Shown: positions 24,717 to 34,471, counted from the stretch's first letter. The stretch is DNA of 64,000 nucleotides from Mariniphaga sp963747515 (GCA_963747515.1 CAVVFN010000003.1:62001-126000); one strand, 5' to 3'. Numbers and translations: made by a program. The notes: generated by a model from the sequence alone, not told the origin.

Positions 24717-25940
24717 TTAATACCCAAATTCCTCAAATGTTTTTTTAATTATCCCTGTTGCCTCCATCAGTTGCTGCTCATTTATTATAAGTGGAGGAGT
24801 GAACCGGATTATATGTTCATGGGTAGGTTTGGCAATCAGACCGTTCTTCTTCATGGCCATGCATACATCCCAGGCTTTTATTCCATTGGCAGGTACAATG
24901 GAAACCGCATTGAGTAACCCTTTGCCACGGACTGATTCTATCAACTTCGAAGGAATTGCCTTCATTTCATTTCTGAAAATCTCACCAAGTATTAGTGCGT
25001 TATCTGCCAGATTTTCTTCCAGGATCACATCCAATGCTGCAATGGAAACCTTCGCAGCAACAGGATTTCCTCCATAGGTGGAGCCATGTTCTCCTGGTTT
25101 AATGGTAAGCATTACTTCATCGTCGGCCAAGACACAGGATACTGGATATGTCCCTCCTGAAAGTGCTTTTCCCAGAACCAGAATATCGGGTCGGACGCCT
25201 TCATGGTCGCAGGCAAGCATTTTTCCTGTTCGTGCCAGACCCGTCTGAACTTCATCGGCCACAAACAGTACATTGTACTTTTTACACAATCCGGCAGCAT
25301 GTTTCAGATAACCGTTTTCAGGAACATATACTCCTGCCTCTGCCTGTATGGGTTCTACAAGAAAACCTGCAACATTGGGATTTTTCAGCTCCTGTTCGAG
25401 TCGATCGGTATCGTTGTAGGGAATATTAATAAAACCTGGTGTATAAGGTCCGTAATGGTTATAGGAATCAGGGTCCGACGACATGGATATAATGGTGATG
25501 GTCCGCCCGTGAAAATTACCATCACAAACTACTATTTTTGCCTGATCTTTGGGAATGCCCTTTATTTTATAAGCCCATTTTCGTATTAATTTCAAGGCCG
25601 TTTCATCAGCTTCGGCACCTGAATTCATTGCTAGCATTTTATCGTAGCCAAACAGCTTCGTCATGTATTCTTCCCATTCTCCCAGAACGTTGTTGTAAAA
25701 AGCTCGTGATGTGAGTGCAAGTGTTTTTGCCTGTTCAGTTAAGGCATTTACAATCTTTGGATGACAATGTCCTTGATTTACAGCGGAGTAGGCAGCCAGG
25801 AAATCGAAATATCGCTTTCCTTCAACATCCCACACAAAAATACCTTCGCCTTTGGCCAATACAACAGGAAGCGGATGGTAATTATGAGCGCCATACTTTT
25901 CTTCTCTGGTTATATAATCTTCTGATGCATAATGTATCAT
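24717..25940 (-). CDS. rocD: Ornithine--oxo-acid transaminase
   Basis: A 407-residue class III PLP aminotransferase. It begins with EEKYGAHNYHPLPVVLAKGEG, quoted in part, which is typical of ornithine aminotransferase. The PLP lysine lies in LVLGKALSGGTYPVS, the cofactor Asp in FVADEVQTGLARTG, and the glycine-rich HGSTYGGNPV follows. The enzyme exchanges ornithine and 2-oxoglutarate for glutamate semialdehyde and glutamate, linking arginine and proline metabolism. Acetylornithine transaminase is less likely given the YGAHNYHPLP signature. No arginine or proline genes are adjacent. It is monocistronic. Confidence 0.93.
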   Translation of the reverse strand: MIHYASEDYITREEKYGAHNYHPLPVVLAKGEGIFVWDVEGKRYFDFLAAYSAVNQGHCHPKIVNALTEQAKTLALTSRAFYNNVLGEWEEYMTKLFGYDKMLAMNSGAEADETALKLIRKWAYKIKGIPKDQAKIVVCDGNFHGRTITIISMSSDPDSYNHYGPYTPGFINIPYNDTDRLEQELKNPNVAGFLVEPIQAEAGVYVPENGYLKHAAGLCKKYNVLFVADEVQTGLARTGKMLACDHEGVRPDILVLGKALSGGTYPVSCVLADDEVMLTIKPGEHGSTYGGNPVAAKVSIAALDVILEENLADNALILGEIFRNEMKAIPSKLIESVRGKGLLNAVSIVPANGIKAWDVCMAMKKNGLIAKPTHEHIIRFTPPLIINEQQLMEATGIIKKTFEEFGY

Positions 25941-26248
25941 AACTTCTCAATTTAAATTTAATTGCATAAATACAATTTTCAGTTAATTTTTCAAAGGACA
26001 TTTGTTGGTGAAATCGAAGAATAAAAAACATTTTAAAACATGTTTTCTTTTCTACACACTTAAAATGGCTTCTGTATTTTTGTGCTGAAGAATTTTGGTA
26101 GCAGGCGGATTTCTTAAGAGCAGCATTCACAGGTATAAAATTTTCCATCTTTTCCGGATCGGAAAACCTTCCTGTTGGGTAAAAGCTATTGGAAGAAGGA
26201 GAGTATTAGCGGTTAATACTGTCCTTTAAATAAAGGTTTTTAACCCGT
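25941..26248. other. Intergenic region
   Basis: About 300 AT-rich bases between rocD and the BatA-domain gene. I see no gene, repeat or clear RNA element; the rocD promoter should be here, but I could not assign its boxes. Confidence 0.4.
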
Positions 26249-28306
26249 TCAATGTTTCCAGAAACGTGCTATTAATACTTCAGTTAAAATAAAGAACAGG
26301 GCCAGGGAAATGCACCATTTCCAAAGTTGCTTTCCTTTTTGGATTTCCTTTAACACTTCGGAAATGCCGGAAGCTACATTTTCAATAACCGTTGCATTTT
26401 GCAGGTCATTTATGCTTATTTGTTCTTTCAGTTCATCGGGTGAAAAATACCTGAAATCCGATTCCTTGCGATCGTAATTAAAAGCAAGCGATGCAAGTGT
26501 TTCATTGTCCTGCATTACCAGGTAATGCCCGGCATTTTCTATCCTATTACCAAAACCGATAAGTGTGCCTCTGCTGGATATGGTTATCCCGGGGATGAAT
26601 CTGCTACCCGTCTCTGCATTTACCATTTCAAGTGAAGATTCCCTGTTGGTATTAATCGTTCGCGGCAGGAGCCAGGCCTGCTCACTTCCCAAGGTATGGG
26701 AAAGCTTCTGCTCGGGAAGGCTGTTCAGTACAATATTGTAAATGGAGGGAATAAACAAAATATCTTTTGTAAAGGATTCATTCTTTTTATTCAGGGCAAA
26801 GGAAAACACCCAAACCTTTCCGCTTTCAAAAGGCACAACCGACAGAGCTTTATCCCCATTTTGAAACCAAAGTAAATTGATTTCATTGGACTTAATATTT
26901 TGACTGAACCTTAGGTGCGAACTGACTTTAGGAAGCATGGCATTTTCTTTCCTTTCGCTAAAAACATTGGCAAAAAAGCGATTATCAAAGTCAATTCCCG
27001 AGATTTCCAGTGTGGTGGTATCGATTCCTGAAACGTTGCTTGCTCCAAAAGCGGAGAGAAACCGATTATTAATCCCCGGTGCCAATGTTTCATCCGGAAA
27101 TAATACAACAGAAGTTCCATTTTTAACTGCCGACGAGATTTCATTCAAAAAACCTGTTGAAAAGTCAGACAGGTTAAGTAGAAAGATGGCATTGCTTTCA
27201 GAAAACTTGCTGATTTGCATGCTTTTAACATTCATGGTTTCCAGTTCCACATAATCGTCGTTTTCCAACAGGGCCGAAAGGTATTTCAGGCCTTCAAGTG
27301 ACTCAGGATTATCTTCAAAAACAGCCAGAGCTTTGAGACGGGGCTCTACAAAATAGCTTATATACCAGGTATTATCGTGCGTGAATGGATAATCCGTAAT
27401 TTCAATTCTGCCGTGTTGAATTCCTGCTGAAACATTTTTATATCTTAAAGTGGCAACAATTTCATTTTGTGCATTAATTGAGAAATTGGTTATCGATTTC
27501 AAAGAATCATTCAGGTAGAGCCGCAGGGGCAGGTTTTGATAGTCTTCGCCGGAGCTGTTTTTAATTCTCACAAAAACCGATTCTTCCTGTTTTAGTCCAT
27601 GGGCAGGTACTTCAACCCAGCATGAATCGATGTACAGATTGTTCACCTGATTAGGAATAAGGGGCATAAAATAATTATAATCGGGGCTCTGCGAAAAATT
27701 GCTTAAGTTGGTTGCCGATCGCTGAAAATCGGAAACCAGGAAAAGAGTTCCTTCTGTTTCCTGAATTTGATTTAGGGTGCTAAAGCGATTGCTTATTAAG
27801 GATACCTCTACTGAAGAAGGTGAAGGTTTGATGTCTGACAGCAAGCTGAAAAACTGCTCTTTATTCAGCAACTGCTGGTGACCGGCCTCCAGGTCGTTTG
27901 TGAAAAGTCTGAAACGGGTACCTGCAGGATAAGCCTGTCCGATCTCAGCTGCTTTATTACGTGCCTGCTCAATCAACTGGCCTCTTTCCGACAGGGCGTT
28001 CATACTGAATGAATTATCAATATAAACTCCAATAACCTCTCTGCCTCCTGCCTGTGCTTTATTTTCAGCAGGAATATAAGGCTGGGAAAAGGCAAAAACC
28101 AGGAAAACTATGGCAAGAATGCGGGCCAGCAGCATTAAAAGTTGCCTTAATCGAGATTTCTTTTGCGATTCTTTTTTTACATCCTTTAAAAATCCAACGT
28201 GGCTAAAATAAATGGTTTGAAACCTGCGAAAGCTAAACAGGTGAATAATTACCGGTATGGCAACAGCAAAAAGTGCGAATAAAAAAGTTGGATATAAAAA
28301 ATTCAT
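26249..28306 (-). CDS. BatA/aerotolerance-type membrane protein with VWA-like domain
   Basis: A 685-residue protein of the family known from the Bacteroides aerotolerance (Bat) region. The N-terminal BatA motif is a TM helix followed by HLFSFRRFQTIYFSHVGFLK, quoted in part, then a second TM (LLMLLARILAIVFLVFAF). A von Willebrand A-like domain follows, with a MIDAS-like DNSFSM and a partner Thr/Asp region further on. A large middle part probably faces the periplasm. A C-terminal TM helix lies at about 662-680. The function is not established; related proteins occur with MoxR ATPases, absent here. It lies 24 bases downstream of the isoaspartyl peptidase gene and may be co-transcribed. Confidence 0.85.
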   Translation of the reverse strand: MNFLYPTFLFALFAVAIPVIIHLFSFRRFQTIYFSHVGFLKDVKKESQKKSRLRQLLMLLARILAIVFLVFAFSQPYIPAENKAQAGGREVIGVYIDNSFSMNALSERGQLIEQARNKAAEIGQAYPAGTRFRLFTNDLEAGHQQLLNKEQFFSLLSDIKPSPSSVEVSLISNRFSTLNQIQETEGTLFLVSDFQRSATNLSNFSQSPDYNYFMPLIPNQVNNLYIDSCWVEVPAHGLKQEESVFVRIKNSSGEDYQNLPLRLYLNDSLKSITNFSINAQNEIVATLRYKNVSAGIQHGRIEITDYPFTHDNTWYISYFVEPRLKALAVFEDNPESLEGLKYLSALLENDDYVELETMNVKSMQISKFSESNAIFLLNLSDFSTGFLNEISSAVKNGTSVVLFPDETLAPGINNRFLSAFGASNVSGIDTTTLEISGIDFDNRFFANVFSERKENAMLPKVSSHLRFSQNIKSNEINLLWFQNGDKALSVVPFESGKVWVFSFALNKKNESFTKDILFIPSIYNIVLNSLPEQKLSHTLGSEQAWLLPRTINTNRESSLEMVNAETGSRFIPGITISSRGTLIGFGNRIENAGHYLVMQDNETLASLAFNYDRKESDFRYFSPDELKEQISINDLQNATVIENVASGISEVLKEIQKGKQLWKWCISLALFFILTEVLIARFWKH

Positions 28307-28330
28307 GTATAATAAACGGTATAACGGTTT

Positions 28331-29311
28331 CTATTCATGTGCAAATATGGCAATTTCTTTTTCACCGGTCCACTTTATGTATCCTCTGAACATGCCATTT
28401 GTATTAAATTCCATGGCAAACTCACCAAGTGAATCAAGGGCAATTACGCCGCCGGTCCCGCCGAGTTCATCCAGTTTCCGGATTTCTTCCCGACAGGCTT
28501 CTTTGATATTCAGGCCCTTATATTCCATAAGCGCAGAAACATCCTTTGCAAACGCAAGGCGGATGTAATATTCTCCGTGACCTGTACACGATACGGCACA
28601 GGTATTGTTATTTGCATAGTTACCGGCACCAATGACAGGAGAATCGCCAATCCGGCCAAATCTTTTATTGGTCATTCCCCCGGTTGATGTGCCCGCACAT
28701 AAATTTCCATACACATCCAGGGCAACACATCCTACTGTGCCGGTATTATCGGAAGAAGTACGTTTCCTTTCTTGCTTTTGCAATTGCTTTAGCGATTCGT
28801 AACGTTTTTTTGTGAAGAAATATTTGTTTGGAACCATTTCAAGTTTCTGTTGCCGGGCAAATTCCGAAGCTCCCTTCCCACTTAAAAACACATGCTCTGA
28901 ATTATCCATAACTTCACGTGCAGCCTGTATTGGGTTCTTTATGTCCTTTACTCCAGCTATTGCACCAGCCTTTAGTTTTTCTCCCTCCATTATAGAGGCA
29001 TCGAGCTCGTTCTCACCCGCACTGGTGAAAACGGCTCCTTTACCGGCATTAAAAAGGGGAGAATCTTCAAGTATTTTAATTACCGCAACCACAGCATCGG
29101 TTGAGGTTGCTCCTTTCTTCAACATCGCTTCACCCACAACCAAAGCTTCATCTAATTTTTTCCTGTATTCTGCCTGCAGGGCTTCATCCATTTCTGTTTT
29201 GGACATTACACCTGCACCCCCATGGAGAACTAACGCATATTTTTTCTGGCTAAATGCTGTATCCAAAAAAAGAACGGAAACGGCAACGATTAAAAAAAAT
29301 TTTGATGTCAT
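28331..29311 (-). CDS. Isoaspartyl peptidase/L-asparaginase, exported
   Basis: A 326-residue Ntn-hydrolase of the plant-type asparaginase family (EcAIII/IaaA-like). Residues 1-21 form a signal peptide ending AFSQ, so it acts in the periplasm. The mature start YALVLHGGAGVM is typical. The precursor cleaves itself before the catalytic Thr in SSDNTGTVGCVALD, and the substrate loop CAGTSTGGMTNKRFGRIGDSP is intact, as is GAGNYANN. It removes isoaspartyl residues from peptides and hydrolyses asparagine. Length is complete. Confidence 0.93.
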   Translation of the reverse strand: MTSKFFLIVAVSVLFLDTAFSQKKYALVLHGGAGVMSKTEMDEALQAEYRKKLDEALVVGEAMLKKGATSTDAVVAVIKILEDSPLFNAGKGAVFTSAGENELDASIMEGEKLKAGAIAGVKDIKNPIQAAREVMDNSEHVFLSGKGASEFARQQKLEMVPNKYFFTKKRYESLKQLQKQERKRTSSDNTGTVGCVALDVYGNLCAGTSTGGMTNKRFGRIGDSPVIGAGNYANNNTCAVSCTGHGEYYIRLAFAKDVSALMEYKGLNIKEACREEIRKLDELGGTGGVIALDSLGEFAMEFNTNGMFRGYIKWTGEKEIAIFAHE

Positions 29312-29557
29312 TTGTTTTTTAGTTGCAAATTAATAATCCCTGAAAAATTGAACAATGCAAAATAACTTAATTGTACTGAAAATAACAGGATTAATTTGAT
29401 TTAAAATTTATTTTTAGCCGGGAATACAATTTTTTTTATCCCGGAACATAACCTTAATGCAAAAAGTTCGGGTAAGATTTCCATGAATCTCTTTATTTGC
29501 AGTCTGGAAATACTGATATTTTATTGTAGATTCATCCTCATTATTCAATACCTTAAA

Positions 29558-29929
29558 ATGAAATTGCCTGTTGTTAACAATACCAACGTGAGCCGGCTGT
29601 TGGATCATGCCGACATAGTCCGCGATACTGCTTCCCAAATTATGAAAGATTTCGGAATGTTTGGAGTGGATATAACTTTTTCGGGCAATGTTGCCAATGC
29701 TTACCAAGAGCTTCATAGTCAGCTTGTAACCCAAATATCGGGTCTCATTCGCATGAACTACGATAAGCTGCTATCTGTTTTATACCAGGTTGATATAACC
29801 GAGCGTGAAATTGAACAGGCCCATTCCGACCTGCCCCATTACAATCATCTGGAAATAGTCGCACATCAGGTGATTGCACGTGAACTGAAAAAAGTTTTAT
29901 GGCGCAGGTACTTTAAAATGAAAAAGTAA
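29558..29929 (+). CDS. Conserved hypothetical protein, 123 residues
   Basis: I use the ATG at 29558; an open frame extends to 29483, but the extra residues look like translated leader. The protein is soluble and mostly helical, without signal peptide or cysteine motifs. The sequence around DIVRDTASQIMKDFGMFGVD and the end ELKKVLWRRYFKMKK suggests a small helical regulator or adaptor. I do not recognise the family; the style is that of short conserved Bacteroidota proteins. It stands alone between a divergent peptidase gene and a 440-base gene-free region. Confidence 0.6.
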   Translation: MKLPVVNNTNVSRLLDHADIVRDTASQIMKDFGMFGVDITFSGNVANAYQELHSQLVTQISGLIRMNYDKLLSVLYQVDITEREIEQAHSDLPHYNHLEIVAHQVIARELKKVLWRRYFKMKK

Positions 29930-30372
29930 CTTCTTATTTTGAATCCTGCTGTTTAATACCGGAATTGAAGCAGATATGCAAAATGGTTGACAAAATCCAT
30001 CTTTGTAAAGTTGCTTTTTTAAAGTAGGATTTCCACTCCCGACAAATCCAACTGCAGGTTATGCTTTCTTGTCTTGTTTTCTCTATTTCTCCTTCCTTAT
30101 CTTGCTCATGTTATATCCGGTATAAATTAAGTGTTAAGTCAAATTTAATTCAATACAAATTCGCTTTTGATTGAATCTACATTGAATTTACATTGAATTA
30201 TAATTGAGTTAATATCGAATTTAATATGGCCCAGGTATGCTGCAATAGTGGGGAATAGAATATTCTTAAATTGTTGAAGATTTCATTTTGTTTAAAAATT
30301 TATTCATAACTATAAACAATTTATTCTTGTTTACTGTTACAATATTAATATTGAACAAAAAAATTATATGTT
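29930..30372. other. Intergenic region with an 11-bp repeat array
   Basis: No gene is visible. The central part holds the repeat array described at 30134-30221. The right end carries the promoter region of the FAS1 gene, with a near-consensus TAATATTG box about 25 bases before the ATG. Confidence 0.5.
30134..30221. repeat. 11-bp periodic array, opposed halves (ATTGAATT type)
   Basis: The right half is five 11-base units in exact register, 30167-30221: TTGATTGAATC, TACATTGAATT, TACATTGAATT, ATAATTGAGTT, AATATCGAATT. The left half, 30134-30166, also splits into three 11-base units that carry the motif in the opposite orientation (TTAATTCAATA and relatives). The unit length equals about one DNA helical turn. 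A second array of the same plan but different sequence lies at 50040-50138. Confidence 0.7.
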
Positions 30373-33300
30373 ATGAAAAATTCTACGCTTTTTTTATTTC
30401 TTTTATTGTTTTTAATGTCTGCAGGTTTCGCTGCAAAAGCTGAAACAGTTGTGGATATTATTGCCGGCAGTGAGAGCCACCAGACACTTGAGGCAGCAGT
30501 TGTAGCTGCTGGTCTTTCGGAAACGCTTCAGGGGGAAGGGCCCTTTACTGTTTTTGCTCCCTCTGATGCAGCTTTTAATGCATTGCCTGAAGGAACACTT
30601 GATTCATTGCTCAAGGATCCTATGGGTGATTTAAAAGACATTCTTCTTTATCATGTAGTTTCAGGAAAATTTTTAAGTAATGGTCTTGTTGATGGACAGG
30701 TTATTCCTACTGTTCTGGGACAGAATCTGTCAGTTACTGTTTCCGAGGAGGGAGTTTTTATTAATGGCTCCAAGGTAACCGCTGCCAATATTGAAGCAGA
30801 CAATGGTGTGGTGCATGTAGTAAGTACGGTAATTCTTCCTGATCTGCGTCCGGCAACTGTGGTTGACATTGCCACCGGCAACGACGACTTCAGTTCACTT
30901 GTTGCTGCACTGACACGAGAAGACCTTACCATTGATTTTGTTACTGCATTAAGTGGTGAAGGACCTTTTACGGTATTTGCCCCGACCAATGCAGCTTTTG
31001 CAGCCTTGCTTGCAGAATTGGGTGCTTCTTCGCTCAGCGATATCGATGTGGCCACTTTGCAGGCTGTTTTGCAGATGCATGTTCTTCCTGTAAAAGTAAT
31101 GTCTTCCGGTTTGAGCGAAGGACTGATGGCCGAAACTCTGCTTGGGCAGGAGCTGACTTTCAGTCTTGCAGGTGGTGCTTCATTAACCGATCCTAATGGC
31201 CGTGTGAGCAACATCACAGGTGTGGATATTGAAGCACAGAATGGTGTGGTGCATGTTGTCGATACGGTAATTCTTCCTGATCTGCGCCCGGCAACTGTGG
31301 TTGACATTGCCACCGGCAACGACGACTTCAGTTCACTTGTTGCTGCACTGACACGAGAAGACCTTACCATTGATTTTGTTACTGCATTAAGTGGTGAAGG
31401 ACCTTTTACGGTATTTGCCCCGACCAATGCAGCTTTTGCAGCCTTGCTTGCAGAATTGGGTGCTTCTTCGCTCAGCGATATCGATGTGGCCACTTTGCAG
31501 GCTGTTTTGCAGATGCATGTTCTTCCTGTAAAAGTAATGTCTTCCGGTTTGAGCGAAGGACTGATGGCCGAAACTCTGCTTGGGCAGGAGCTGACTTTCA
31601 GTCTTGCAGGTGGTGCTTCATTAACCGATCCTAATGGGCGTATGAGCAACATCACAGGTGTGGATATTGAAGCACAGAATGGTGTGGTGCATGTTGTCGA
31701 TACGGTAATTCTTCCTGATCTGCGTCCGGCAACCGTGGTTGACATTGCCACCGGCAACGATGACTTCAGTTCACTTGTTGCTGCGCTGACACGAGAAGAC
31801 CTTACCATTGATTTTGTTACTGCATTAAGTGGTGAAGGACCTTTTACGGTATTTGCCCCGACCAATGCAGCTTTTGCAGCCTTGCTTGCAGAATTGGGTG
31901 CTTCTTCGCTCAGCGATATCGATGTGGCCACTTTGCAGGCTGTTTTGCAGATGCATGTTCTTCCTGTAAAAGTAATGTCTTCCGGTTTGAGCGAAGGACT
32001 GATGGCCGAAACTCTGCTTGGGCAGGAGCTGACTTTCAGTCTTGCAGGTGGTGCTTCATTAACCGATCCTAATGGCCGTGTGAGCAACATCACAGGTGTG
32101 GATATTGAAGCACAGAATGGTGTGGTGCATGTTGTCGATACGGTAATTCTTCCTGATCTGCGTCCGGCAACCGTGGTTGACATTGCCACCGGCAACGATG
32201 ACTTCAGTTCACTTGTTGCTGCGCTGACACGAGAAGACCTTACCATTGATTTTGTTACTGCATTAAGTGGTGAAGGACCTTTTACGGTATTTGCCCCGAC
32301 CAATGCAGCTTTTGCAGCCTTGCTTGCAGAATTGGGTGCTTCTTCGCTCAGCGATATCGATGTGGCCACTTTGCAGGCTGTTTTGCAGATGCATGTTCTT
32401 CCTGTAAAAGTAATGTCTTCCGGTTTGAGCGAAGGACTGATGGCCGAAACTCTGCTTGGGCAGGAGCTGACTTTCAGTCTTGCAGGTGGTGCTTCATTAA
32501 CCGATCCTAATGGGCGTATGAGCAACATCACAGGTGTGGATATTGAAGCACAGAATGGTGTGGTGCATGTTGTCGATACGGTAATTCTTCCTGATCTGCG
32601 TCCGGCAACCGTGGTTGACATTGCCACCGGCAACGATGACTTCAGTTCACTTGTTGCTGCGCTGACACGAGAAGACCTTACCATTGATTTTGTTACTGCA
32701 TTAAGTGGTGAAGGACCTTTTACGGTATTTGCCCCGACCAATGCAGCTTTTGCAGCCTTGCTTGCAGAATTGGGTGCTTCTTCGCTCAGCGATATCGATG
32801 TGGCCACTTTGCAGGCTGTTTTGCAGATGCATGTTCTTCCTGTAAAAGTAATGTCTTCCGGTTTGAGCGAAGGACTGATAGCCGAAACTCTGCTTGGGCA
32901 GGAGCTGACTTTCAGTCTTGCAGGTGGTGCTTCATTAACCGATCCTAATGGCCGTATGAGCAACATCACAGGTGTGGATATTGAAGCACAGAATGGTGTG
33001 GTGCATGTTGTCGATACGGTAATCCTTCCTGATCTGCGTCCGGCAACCGTGGTTGACATTGCCACCGGCAACGATGACTTCAGTTCACTTGTTGCTGCGC
33101 TGACACGAGAAGACCTTACCATTGATTTTGTTACTGCATTAAGTGGTGAAGGACCTTTTACGGTATTTGCCCCGACCAATGCAGCTTTTGCAGCCTTGCT
33201 TGCAGAATTGGGTGCTTCTTCGCTCAGCGATATCGATGTGGCCACTTTGCAGGCTGTTTTGCAGATGCATGTTCTTCCTGTAAAAGTAATGTCTTCCGGT

Positions 33301-33732
33301 TTGAGCGAAGGACTGATGGCCGAAACTCTGCTTGGGCAGGAGCTGACTTTCAGTCTTGCAGGTGGTGCTTCATTAACCGATCCTAATGGCCGTGTGAGCA
33401 ACATCACAGGTGTGGATATTGAAGCACAGAATGGTGTGGTGCATGTTGTCGATACGGTAATTCTTCCTGATCTGACTACAACCAGCGTTTTGGATACATA
33501 CAAGAGTGGGTTTAATTTTTACCCTAACCCTGCCAGCAGTTATGTAACTGTTCAGGTACAGAATGAAGGAAGCATTTTGCACATTGCTGATATTTCAGGG
33601 AGAATTTTATACACTGAAAAAATGATACATCATTCTCAGAAGATTGACCTTACAGGAATAAAAGAAGGCATTTATTTCATTATTCTTGAAGGTGCAAATT
33701 CAAAGATTGCTCAAAAATTAATTGTCAGGTAA
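30373..33732 (+). CDS. Giant FAS1 (fasciclin) repeat adhesin with T9SS sorting domain
   Basis: A 1119-residue exported protein. Residues 1-23 form a signal peptide ending AKAE. A first, divergent FAS1 domain (about 24-155) is followed by six FAS1 domains of 146 residues, practically identical to one another (about 157-1032). Each contains GPFTVFAPTNAAFAAL and the H-box region HVLPVKVMSSGL, and ends NGVVHVVDTVILPDL. The last 75 residues are a type IX secretion C-terminal domain, with NFYPNPASSYVTVQV and a KLIVR end. The protein is thus expected on the cell surface or outside the cell. FAS1 domains mediate cell and matrix adhesion. It is monocistronic with a very strong terminator. Confidence 0.95.
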   Translation: MKNSTLFLFLLLFLMSAGFAAKAETVVDIIAGSESHQTLEAAVVAAGLSETLQGEGPFTVFAPSDAAFNALPEGTLDSLLKDPMGDLKDILLYHVVSGKFLSNGLVDGQVIPTVLGQNLSVTVSEEGVFINGSKVTAANIEADNGVVHVVSTVILPDLRPATVVDIATGNDDFSSLVAALTREDLTIDFVTALSGEGPFTVFAPTNAAFAALLAELGASSLSDIDVATLQAVLQMHVLPVKVMSSGLSEGLMAETLLGQELTFSLAGGASLTDPNGRVSNITGVDIEAQNGVVHVVDTVILPDLRPATVVDIATGNDDFSSLVAALTREDLTIDFVTALSGEGPFTVFAPTNAAFAALLAELGASSLSDIDVATLQAVLQMHVLPVKVMSSGLSEGLMAETLLGQELTFSLAGGASLTDPNGRMSNITGVDIEAQNGVVHVVDTVILPDLRPATVVDIATGNDDFSSLVAALTREDLTIDFVTALSGEGPFTVFAPTNAAFAALLAELGASSLSDIDVATLQAVLQMHVLPVKVMSSGLSEGLMAETLLGQELTFSLAGGASLTDPNGRVSNITGVDIEAQNGVVHVVDTVILPDLRPATVVDIATGNDDFSSLVAALTREDLTIDFVTALSGEGPFTVFAPTNAAFAALLAELGASSLSDIDVATLQAVLQMHVLPVKVMSSGLSEGLMAETLLGQELTFSLAGGASLTDPNGRMSNITGVDIEAQNGVVHVVDTVILPDLRPATVVDIATGNDDFSSLVAALTREDLTIDFVTALSGEGPFTVFAPTNAAFAALLAELGASSLSDIDVATLQAVLQMHVLPVKVMSSGLSEGLIAETLLGQELTFSLAGGASLTDPNGRMSNITGVDIEAQNGVVHVVDTVILPDLRPATVVDIATGNDDFSSLVAALTREDLTIDFVTALSGEGPFTVFAPTNAAFAALLAELGASSLSDIDVATLQAVLQMHVLPVKVMSSGLSEGLMAETLLGQELTFSLAGGASLTDPNGRVSNITGVDIEAQNGVVHVVDTVILPDLTTTSVLDTYKSGFNFYPNPASSYVTVQVQNEGSILHIADISGRILYTEKMIHHSQKIDLTGIKEGIYFIILEGANSKIAQKLIVR
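30841..33468 (+). repeat. Six tandem 438-bp coding repeats
   Basis: Units begin at 30841, 31279, 31717, 32155, 32593 and 33031, each exactly 438 bases. They differ by only a handful of silent or conservative changes. The codon after NGR runs GTG, ATG, GTG, ATG, ATG, GTG, and the change GGGCGT occurs only in units 2 and 4, suggesting that a two-unit block was duplicated. Confidence 0.95.
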
Positions 33733-33743
33733 TTAAAGAAAAT

Positions 33744-33795
33744 TTGTTCACAATAAAAAAAGAGGCAAAAAGGCCTCTTTTTTTATTGTGAACAA
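33744..33795. terminator. Perfect 23-bp hairpin terminator
   Basis: Bases 33744-33766 are exactly complementary to 33773-33795 with a 6-base loop. The stem contains an internal A7/T7 run, so it ends transcription from either side: the FAS1 gene on the plus strand and the small genes on the minus strand would both reach it. Confidence 0.88.
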
Positions 33796-33857
33796 TTAAG
33801 ATAAATTAGTTTGAAGACAATGTATTGTTATTCATTGTAATTAATAATTTTCAGGCC

Positions 33858-34085
33858 TTATTTTTTTTCTCGTTTTTTCTTTTTTTTGCCTTCTTTTTTC
33901 TGAGATTTTTGATACCATAAATATGCGATAATGAGTCCAACTGGCATTAGAATGTATAATATCAAATTGAACAGATTGATATCAACTCTTTCGGGAACAG
34001 GGGGCGGGTACATATCGGGTGATTGGGCAAATGAAACTACCGGTAAAAGGAGAATTGAAATGCTGGATAATATTTTTAGGAACAT
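33858..34085 (-). CDS. Small exported/membrane protein with basic tail
   Basis: About 75 residues from the ATG at 34085, with a longer frame to 34136. A signal-like N-terminus (FLKILSSISILLLPVVSFAQ) is followed by a Pro-rich PDMYPPPVPERV linker, one TM helix (LILYILMPVGLIIAYLWY) and a Lys-rich tail. Small proteins of this plan are widespread in Bacteroidota, function unknown. No partner is evident in the neighbourhood. Confidence 0.6.
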   Translation of the reverse strand: MFLKILSSISILLLPVVSFAQSPDMYPPPVPERVDINLFNLILYILMPVGLIIAYLWYQKSQKKEGKKKKKREKK

Positions 34086-34183
34086 CACTTGAAAGTTTTG
34101 ATTTTGTCTCATCATTATGAAGCAAATGGCAGACAACTTTGTTCAAAAAAAGCATCCGAAAATTGTAGAACAGGTAACATGGA

Positions 34184-34471
34184 TCATTGCAGGTTCACGC
34201 TTTCTCCCTTTATCCACAAATACCATTGATCTGCTTTTATTTCATGCTTCAGGATGTATATTTTCCCGTCTGATGTCCGCACTTTAAAATAATTGACAGC
34301 GGGAAAAAATAAACTTCCATCTTCACCGGGAGGAGGCGCAGGTAATTGATACCAGCGATCCAAAACTTCGGCTACATCGTACCGAATGCTATTGAAATAA
34401 AATCGCCGGGGATATTCATTGGTCTTATATCCTGAATAACATTCAACTTTTACGGGAAATAAATCTTTCAT
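34184..34471 (-). CDS. Small cytoplasmic protein, DUF6504-like
   Basis: 95 residues without signal or TM. The pattern of an N-terminal VECYSGYKTNEYPRRFYF, a central Trp-rich turn and the end FKVRTSDGKIYILKHEI plus QWYLW resembles the small DUF6504-type fold, which binds or accompanies polymerase-related proteins elsewhere; this link is tentative. It contains a chance DnaA-box-like TTATCCACA at 34209. It stands alone on the minus strand. Confidence 0.6.
   Translation of the reverse strand: MKDLFPVKVECYSGYKTNEYPRRFYFNSIRYDVAEVLDRWYQLPAPPPGEDGSLFFPAVNYFKVRTSDGKIYILKHEIKADQWYLWIKGESVNLQ

Noticed and set aside
30651..33503. A 950-codon open frame on the minus strand across the FAS1 gene
   Set aside because: It is the antisense shadow of a repeat that happens to have no stop in that frame; repetition multiplied the opening. 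The protein is Ser/Thr/Ala-rich nonsense, while the plus frame has FAS1 domains, a signal peptide and a T9SS tail.
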